Shown here piece after piece: positions 54,201 through 63,200 of a DNA stretch of 64,000 nt. Within the stretch, counting starts at the first letter, position 1; the number at the start of each line of letters is the position of its first letter. The position numbers were made by a program, and so were the translations under genes. Source of the stretch: Trachythela sp. YZ-2020 (taxonomy: Eukaryota > Cnidaria > Anthozoa > Malacalcyonacea > Clavulariidae); the NCBI GenBank assembly GCA_016169945.1, contig JADLSH010000379.1:3190001-3254000 (forward strand), read 5' to 3'. The notes under the pieces are model-generated. The model was not told where the DNA came from and did no database searches. It saw only the letters and a program-made list of their open reading frames with translations.

Positions 54201-57200
54201 ATTCACTTTATATAATAGAGCGGGGAGTAATTTAGGAGCCAAACAAGTCCAACTGTCCTGTTTTTCATTATGCTCTTCCAACATATCTAAGAGAAGACTT
54301 AGAGCGCATCCAGAAAAGAGCGTTGAGGTGTATCTTTCCAGGTTTTCCGTACTCTACCGCCCTGGACTTAGCTAACATACAATCCACTGACGATCATCAC
54401 GAAGCCCTCACTAACAAATTATTCCAGAACATAAAGGAAAGTCCCGATAGCAAGCTGAAACACCTGCTACGGGAAAGACACGAATCTAAAACTTATGACC
54501 TGCGGGTACAATACCCCTTAGTAGTGTCAAGAACTAAAACTAAGCGTTTTTCTAACTCATTTATAATTGCTGGTAGCAAGGCATATAATCAATTAAATAA
54601 GAAATGTACATTTTAGGTTGACGAAACTTTTAAACGTTTTTTATAAGGAAATTTTGTAAATATAATAATTTACGGGTATTTTAAGATTAGTAGAACCCTT
54701 AAGATCTTAGAGTAAATTACCTATGTAATAAGTCACGCAATTCAGTTCCTACTGCCATGTGATCTTATTTTTAATAAATCAATCAATCAAATCAATCAAT
54801 CAAGATATCTATACAAGTACAGTATATGTACCTCAAAACATACACAAAATTTGCTTCTGCATAAAATGTACTTTTTCTATAATCGTTTAACAAGTAAGAT
54901 TTCTTCCCAGGGTTATAAACATTGTAAGATAAGAGATCGGACTTTTGAATGCTGTTTAAGTGACATATTTTTTCAATATCTATCTCAAAACATACGTGGC
55001 CATTTTCACTCTGGTTTGAAATTGGGCGCTTTCTCGGTATATGAGCAACTAACCCTAACCCCCCCCCCCCAACCTAACCCTAATAATCCCTAACGCCTAT
55101 TTCGGTTGCTCATATATCGAGAAAGAGCCGCTATTTAATGGACAGTTTTATCGTGGCTATATCAAAAGTTCAAAACCCGCAAATCAAATTGATGACAGAG
55201 CAGTTAGATACTTTGATAAGCATATTGTCGACATTCCCTGTGGGAGGAAACCGGAGTACCCGGAGAAAACCCACGACTTTCGGTAGAGCGTTGACTGACT
55301 CTTTTCACATAAGTGTCATGAGTCCGCAGCGAGAATCTCAGACGTAAAAGGCGCTTGCTCTGACGACTGCGCCACCGAAGTCCCCTCATTCGTAAGCGCG
55401 GTCAAAAATACGGCATGGCTTATTTTTGATCATTTCTCTAGGTGATGGTTTTACAACTGGCGCAACATGTTCAAAATTTTCTTCATCAAAACAATGTGGC
55501 TCCACCGTCGTCTTTCTACGAAGAAATGATGGCCAAGAAGAAACGCGACATCGAGCAACAGAAAGCCGCAGAGATGGAAAAGAAAGAGAAGGAAAGACAG
55601 GCCAATGTTATACAAGTTGAAGAAGAGGTTAGCAACATTGAATGCGTTTTAAGTTTGTAAACGTTCTCTGGTTATAAATATTTATTAAAGTTACGAGCTT
55701 TCGACTGCCAGTCTGCAGTCTTCGACGGGTAGATTACAATGAATAGTCAATAGTGTGATAATAACACCGGTTTACAATTACATATAGATGCAAAAAAGGA
55801 CAATTAGTGACAATTCCGCCTGCATACAAGATTGATGACTATATTCAAAGTTTCTTGCTAAGTAGAAAGCGGTATTGTTCCGGCAAATGTTTTGAATTGT
55901 TGTCAGAGTTTTTTGTGCATGCAGTGTGCCAGGATTCAAGTGTTTCTGTGTGCCGATAGTTGCCTTTATCAATTATTTTGCCACTGTTAAAATCCTGGCG
56001 CACTCGTTGAAGACTGCAGATTGGCAGTCGAAATCTCGTAACTTTAATATATATTTATAACCAGAGAACGCTCACAAACATAATATGAATCATCCTGGTT
56101 TCGCTTCAAACATTTTTAAATTGAATGCGTTGTCCCAGTGTTGGTAGTGATAAACAATTTCACTAACTTCCAGACGAAGGACCTTCGCTCGAAACGTCGA
56201 AGTTCTTGTTGAATTTTTCAGGTAGATTGATCCTAAAGACACGAAGCTTACTGTATAGACGCTACCTACACTGGCACCACACGTTCGAGATATAGCGATA
56301 AACAATGTACTTGAGGATTTGTAGGGTCAAACTACATAAAACATGCCTGTAGATTGTATTTTTGGAAGTAGCCAATCTTCGAATGGAGCTAGGCTTATTG
56401 GTAACCGTGGCTGTAGACCTAATAAAATTCTGCATTACAAAATACAAATTTGGAGATGCTGACGATGCCTAACTGTCAAATGACAAATCTCATGATAAAT
56501 AATAGGCTTAGATAACTAATTCGACATGAGTTGTTAGCCAGTAACTCCAGGTTTCGATAGCTATGAATGAATCATGAGTGAATTATGAATGAATCATGAA
56601 TGAGGTCCTTCCATTAGTCCATCTGAATGATCTATACTGACAAATGTTGATTCTGGGAACAAATCATGCCTGGCCTGACCTTACCTGGTAGTTGGTCTAC
56701 TGCTGTATTTACACACATACACTAGGCAGACAATCTGTCAAGACAAATGATGTGCACAAGTTTGTCTGAAAAACACAAGCCATGTACTGCAGATAGTTCG
56801 TCTTAATGGTAATCCGTCTGTTTGCTGCAAGAGCGAGGGGTGGGGTTGGGGAGGCTATATGTCAGTGTGGGGGGGGCTAAGATTATACAAAAAAAATAAT
56901 TAGAATGGGAGAGCTTGATATGAAAATGTCAGATTCTTCCTTGCCTGAAATGCAAAATGAACAAAATGACCTAGTTTCTCCCTGTAATATCTTCCCCACA
57001 ACGCAGGAAATGCCATTTCAGAAGCTTCCCGCGTAAGCATGCCCCCAGACCCCCTAGAGTTTGTCTAGTCCCACCAACTAAATCAATTTTCTCCCACCAA
57101 TGGTTTGCTACGCTTGTACAGTATACAGTACACAGACACACATTTTCATACGACCAATCGTTTCTTTGCTCAAGGAATTATGTTTTATCGCCGCACTTAA

Positions 57201-60200
57201 CATTAATCAAATGTCTTCCATATAGGAGCAACAAATCAGAGAAGAAATGATAAGAAGGGAAGAAGCTTTGAAAAATTTGAAGAGACAAAGTCTTAAGGTG
57301 CCGTATGCACAGTATTTTGCAGAAATAACCTGACATGAAACATTCACGAAGCATTCGTGATTCCGTTCCACTCGCGTTGTTCCGAACCGGAAACCCGTTC
57401 AGACCACTGACCTATACTAAATGGACTGAGTGCTCGAGGTCAAAAAGTGTCCTCACCGTTGCTGACGTCATATAGGTCCTCGCATCGATGAAAATTACCG
57501 CATACCGATATTTTCCTAATGTTATTTGTGCTCGCTGGCGAATTTGTGTTTTTGAAATTTAACGAAGTTTGTTTTTAATTTTTTTTCAATTCTGTGTTGT
57601 TGCTTTTGCAAACTTTGCTGTTTTTGGTAAATATTTACTACCTTCGAGTTGAGGACAACCTTTTCCAAAATGGGAGTATATTTTCCTGTTGCAAATTTGA
57701 AAACAAACATTTTAATTTTAAATAAAATGATGACTTCGGTATGTTTTTATACGAGACCACAACAAGAGCCTCGGGCCATCGATGATTGCTGGTATTTATG
57801 CTATAGTTTTTCCATAAAATCTGACGTGTTATGTAAGTATTAACCTTCTGTTGACATGAAAAAATTTTCTACGGCTATTTGAGATTTTTTTCTAAACACG
57901 TATACGGCTTTAATAGAGAGTCGAAAACATACTTGACAGGCCGCCAATTTCATAAAGATCACATTCAGTATAAACTGACTTACTTTCTACAATGATTTCG
58001 CAGCAATTTCTCGCCTTAAAAACACAAAATTAACAAATTTTTTTGAGTTTGAAACATAAAAAAATATAGAACCGAGCCGTTTATCAACGCATTTGTATGT
58101 CAGCGAATTTACGCATGAGAGCAAGGACCTATATGACGTGAGCAGTGGTGAGGACATCGAGCCACTGATAAAATAGATTGCGCGCTCAGTCCATTTAGTA
58201 TAGGTCACAGTGTTCACACTATATAGCACAGTGTTCACTTACTGGATCTCTAGGGAGAACAGCTTAGAACTGATAAAGCTAACCAGTATAAATAAAGTTA
58301 GTCTAGGTTTCTTCCTGTAGTAACACTGGACAAGTGAGAGACTGACCTTACTGAACCTCGAGGAAGAAAATAGTTGCAAAACCTTTTCAACCTACCCCCG
58401 GGTAGGATTTTCGGTTATCCCAACCTTCCTCAAAATAACAGGAAATTTTCCGACATGCAGGCTTTTGCCTGGGTATGTTGGCCAGTTTGCTATTGCAGTA
58501 CTGTAAGTCTCACTGAGTGCTGACTGTTGCTACTAATACTAGCCTGACTAGTCTAGTACTTACTGCTTTGCAATGATATTATACTCAGTGTTTCACTTTC
58601 AACCTTTGTCAATGCCAGTAGACCTTCCTCACGGGTGGTACCCCTATACCCGCATACCCGCAGTTTTTGAGGAAGAATGGTTTAGAACCAATATAGCTAC
58701 CCATTATGAATACTAAGCTTTAGTTTAGTTAAAACTGTTGCATGGATGTTACGTTCGTAAATTTTCCTATTTTCCACATAGGAAAAAGAAAGCCTTAGGG
58801 TAGGATTACTCTCGCAAAGTGTTCCTGAAGCAGCGTTGAAGAAAGCTGAAGAAAAACCTGCGCGAGAAAGAATCAAGAGGAAAAGCAGTTCGGAAGATGT
58901 TGTCCCGTATGATGGTTTACGTGTTGTCACGTTTGAAAATAAGAAACAACATATTGTACATTGTGGCAAGTGTTTAGGTGAGTAGAATGCATCTTGCTTT
59001 TAGTTTTGCTCCTTCGTTTTTTGCTGCAGAGGTTATCGCATGTGACTTTCACCCCTGAGATTGTGGATCGATTCCTGGAATATGCATTTGTTACGTCCGC
59101 CAGGAGATTATATTTTCACCTGGTTTTGTTCGTGTGTGTGTCAAGAAATTTAAAACCAATCAATGCTCAATAGACACATCCCGAATTTGCTTGAGTGCAA
59201 ACGAAACAATAGCAGTATAATAGCTGAATACAAAGCAGTATTGCTCTTAGGGCTAACTTCGTTAAATTCATTAAACAAAACAATGTGATTCTATTGCAAT
59301 TCTATTGCCGGCCTCGACGTTGTACCATTGTTTTACGTCCACTGAAGAAGAAATAGAAATGCCCATTTTACTGGCTCAAATGAGTTAGTCGTGAAATTGT
59401 TTCGCGTTGGTAAAATACGTTACAAAAACGATCTAATGGAGGGGTGTGTCAATGGCTACATTTTAAGAAAATTATAGTTGCTGAGAAGAAATGAACTGAA
59501 TACGTAATTAGTGCATGTATAATTTATGCATCAATACTTGACTTAATTTGCTGGCGGACGAAATGCGAGGAATGCGGTCCCTGAGTGTCCTCTAGTTTAA
59601 TTATAATTTCATTTCAGTAGCATGTGAGAAGAATGCTTCCAGTTTGTCTCTACTAAACACTGCAGGTTTTCTCCTGGGTACTTCGGTTTCCTCCTGTTGT
59701 AAGACAAGTTTTCATTCTCCAAGCATCACTTATGACCATTTCAGGCATGACTTAGGACTATTTGAAGCATTACTTATGACGTCATCCATACCCGAATGTT
59801 TCACACTTGGTAACATGCTCGTCTAGAGAGCCCCCCCCCCTTGTTATGAATTTAGTTCTACAGTACTGCAATCAACATATGAACGAATAATGGAATATAC
59901 TTGGGACTAACCTGAGATGTCTAGTGATTCTAGGATATAGTGATTCTAGTCCACTTAATATAGTAAGGAAATCAGAGATATTGTAGAATAAGCCACCTTG
60001 GTTCGTTCTGATTTACTTAAACGTGTGGGTCCAGTGTAGGAAGTATTTTTCACTTAACTGTTGTGAGTGGTGAAATCTGAACTACACGAAATGATTAAAC
60101 CAATCCGGCGTTTCGAGCGAGTGTCATTCGTCAGGAGTGGGTTTCTACTAAATAATAACCTCCTTACAAAAGTCCTTCATTGGAAAGGTCAGAGTTCAGG

Positions 60201-63200
60201 CAATAGATGTATACGTGGCGTTTCTGCAGTATATTGTACTCTGTTCACGAACGTGAACCTAATGTTTTATTGTTAGCTTTATCCTTTTGTGTTTCCACAG
60301 GTTTTGGTCAATCTGGTTCCACAGTCTACTGCGGTCTGGATATTTTGACTGGCGAGATGGTGGCGCTATCTGAATGGATCTTCAAGAGTCAGGTTATACT
60401 GAAACGGCCAACTTATGACAAGTCGAAAATTGAGGATGAAAAACTGTTGAAACAGGTCATTACTCTTCCTATACACTTACTGCAGGAATGGATCCAGCTT
60501 GATTTGATTGGGGAGGTGGGGGAGGTTGTTAAGCGGGTACTGGTCATGAAGCAGGGCGTGTCCGGCATCCGAGGCAGGGTGCGACCCCCCCCCGCCGCAG
60601 GGTCAAGGAGGTTATGTTGTCAGAAATTTTTTGAAAAATAAGATTGCCTAGATTGCCCGATATTATATTTTTGGATTTGATATGGGAATTGGCACCCCTC
60701 CTGCACCTTGGCCAAGCATAGGAGGGGTGCGCACCCCCCTGCACTCACCAATAACACTCCCTTTGTTTACAGTATATAAGTGGGTTTCACTAAGCACTAT
60801 CGTGCAGCAGATGGTGGTCAACCTGCAGTTATCAGAGTGAGAAAATAATGTTAATCTTTTTTCATTACAGTCTTGTATTTGGAAGAGAATAATTGGAATT
60901 GAGAGATGTGGTTTAGTTTGCTGGCTCCTATAAATGTCAACATTTCTTAAGTTAACCACCATCTGCTGCCTTGTGACGTTTAGGGACCGGTCATTATTTA
61001 TGGCGGGGGGTGGCACCGAAGAGAAAAGGGTTGGGTAAACAAAATTTTTAGCAAATAAAAGGTTGGTTAAATGAAAAACAGAGCAACTGAAGTTGTGACC
61101 CTGGTTGTGACCACAAGATATGGAAGACATGTTGGGTCATGGAATATGTTCCAGCTACAATGAGCTATTAAACATTACCCGCCTACAGAGACAGCCATGT
61201 TGCACTGCTGCTACATTTATATTAAAACTATCAATTTGAAAACTTAACTATCATGCGTACTGATAACTAATCAACCCTATCATCAATCTAAACTGTTCAA
61301 ACAGTGTCTACAAGAATCAAAGTCATGACACAGAAGTTGTAAATAACATGTATGATAACTTACCACTATCTTTCTGTACAATTTTCGGCAAGGGGTGGGT
61401 ATTTATTTTTTAATTGATATTTAAGGTTGGGTAAAGAAAAAATTTGACTTTTTAATGGTTGGGTCAGTAAATTTTTTTTTACCAAGAAAAACATTTCTCT
61501 TCTGTGCCACCCCCCGCCATAAATAATGACCGGTCCCTTACTGACGCCCAATATCCGGCTAAATTTCTTTTAGCGTCAATCTACAGTCAATTTTACCAGT
61601 TTTGTTAAATTTTCTAGGTCTCCAGTATAGAACAAGAAATAAACTCGTTAATAACGAGAGTCAGTCACCCTAATCTTGTTCACTATCTTGGAACAACGCA
61701 AGTACAGAAAGACAATACGCTAACATTACAGGTAAGTTGTATCTCAAATCTCCTTGAACCATGCTAAATGTTTCGCTCGTTCTTTCCTGAATAAGAGCTA
61801 TCTCATTGAAAAGTAAAATCGCGTGCCCTGGAGTTCTTGTTATCGATGGCACAGTGGTTAGTGCATATGCCTTTCACCTAGGTTGACCGGGTGTTGATTC
61901 TTGCAAGTTTCAGTTGTCTGATTATAATTTCATCTCAGTCGCATGTGAGAAGAGTGCTTCTCTACCAAACATTGCAGGTTTTCTTTGAGTACTCCGGATT
62001 CCTCCTGTATAGCATCCAGGGCTTTCAACCGGAGCTCCGGCGGGTGTTACGAGGTTTACCGCCGGCTACTTTCTTTAAAACATTACTCTTTATGTACTTC
62101 TAAATCTGTATTTGTCATTGCACTTATAACATTTAATCATTGGTAAGAGAATAACAAAAGCAGACGTAAGGTTAACTATTATCTAAAAACCAAATTGGGC
62201 TACAATTACAAATACAGTGTGTGATGAACGAGTAATTTTTGTCAGAAATTTATTTGCTGTTTCCTAAAACTTATTGTCATTTTAGCGTCTTTTAATGACA
62301 CATTCCTTTTCAACAACAAATTGCCCTTTACTGAGACTTACACTACTGTAAAAAGGCTTAGCTGATTACATGAAGCAAACAGCTGGAGTGACCACACTTG
62401 TAATGTTATCAAAACTTATCCGATATTTTAGTCAAATGATTCCTTCATCCGTCTACTTTCTCAACACAGCCGCTTACTTAAAATGATTCTGAAAGCCCTG
62501 AGCAACATCGGATCAAGAAGGAACGGCCTTAACTGGATCTGAGCGAAGAACAGTTTAGAAATGATAAAGCTATCCAGTTCAATAAAATTGGGTTTATGGT
62601 CAAGTACTGACGTGAAAACTTTGGAGTGTCATGGAAACATGTTTATTCCCTTATTAAATAATCCTGTAGGTTTTGACAGAATTCGTGGCTGGTGGTTCTT
62701 TGATGAAAGAGCTCCATGCAGGCGGTCTTGGAATTGAGATTGTGCGAGATTATTCACAACAGTTACTGGAAGTACTGGCGTACCTTCATGGAAAATCCAT
62801 TGTACATAAAGATATCAAGGTACTGTGTTGCATGAAACTTTCGATGACCAACAATGCGTTAGAGATGAGCCGATCGTCTGCAAAACATCGGCAGAGCCGA
62901 TTAACGGCTACTATTTATCACACTCGGCCATCGGCCGATTGCTGTTCACTATCGGAACGGTCAGTCTCAGCATAATTTCCCGCGGACCAATCGATGTCGC
63001 CATTCCCAAGATGTGGATTTCACGACGTTAGGAATGTAGTCGCATCCCTGAATTTTTTACGCGAAAACGTGACACGTTATTTCGGGCGAGAGGAAGCATC
63101 CGCAGTTTTGGTAATACTTGCCTGTTTTCTGTTTGTATTGTACTTTTGTTGTGCTCAAAATAGAGAGTTTTCTTGATGGCAACCTCTCATTGCGAAATTT

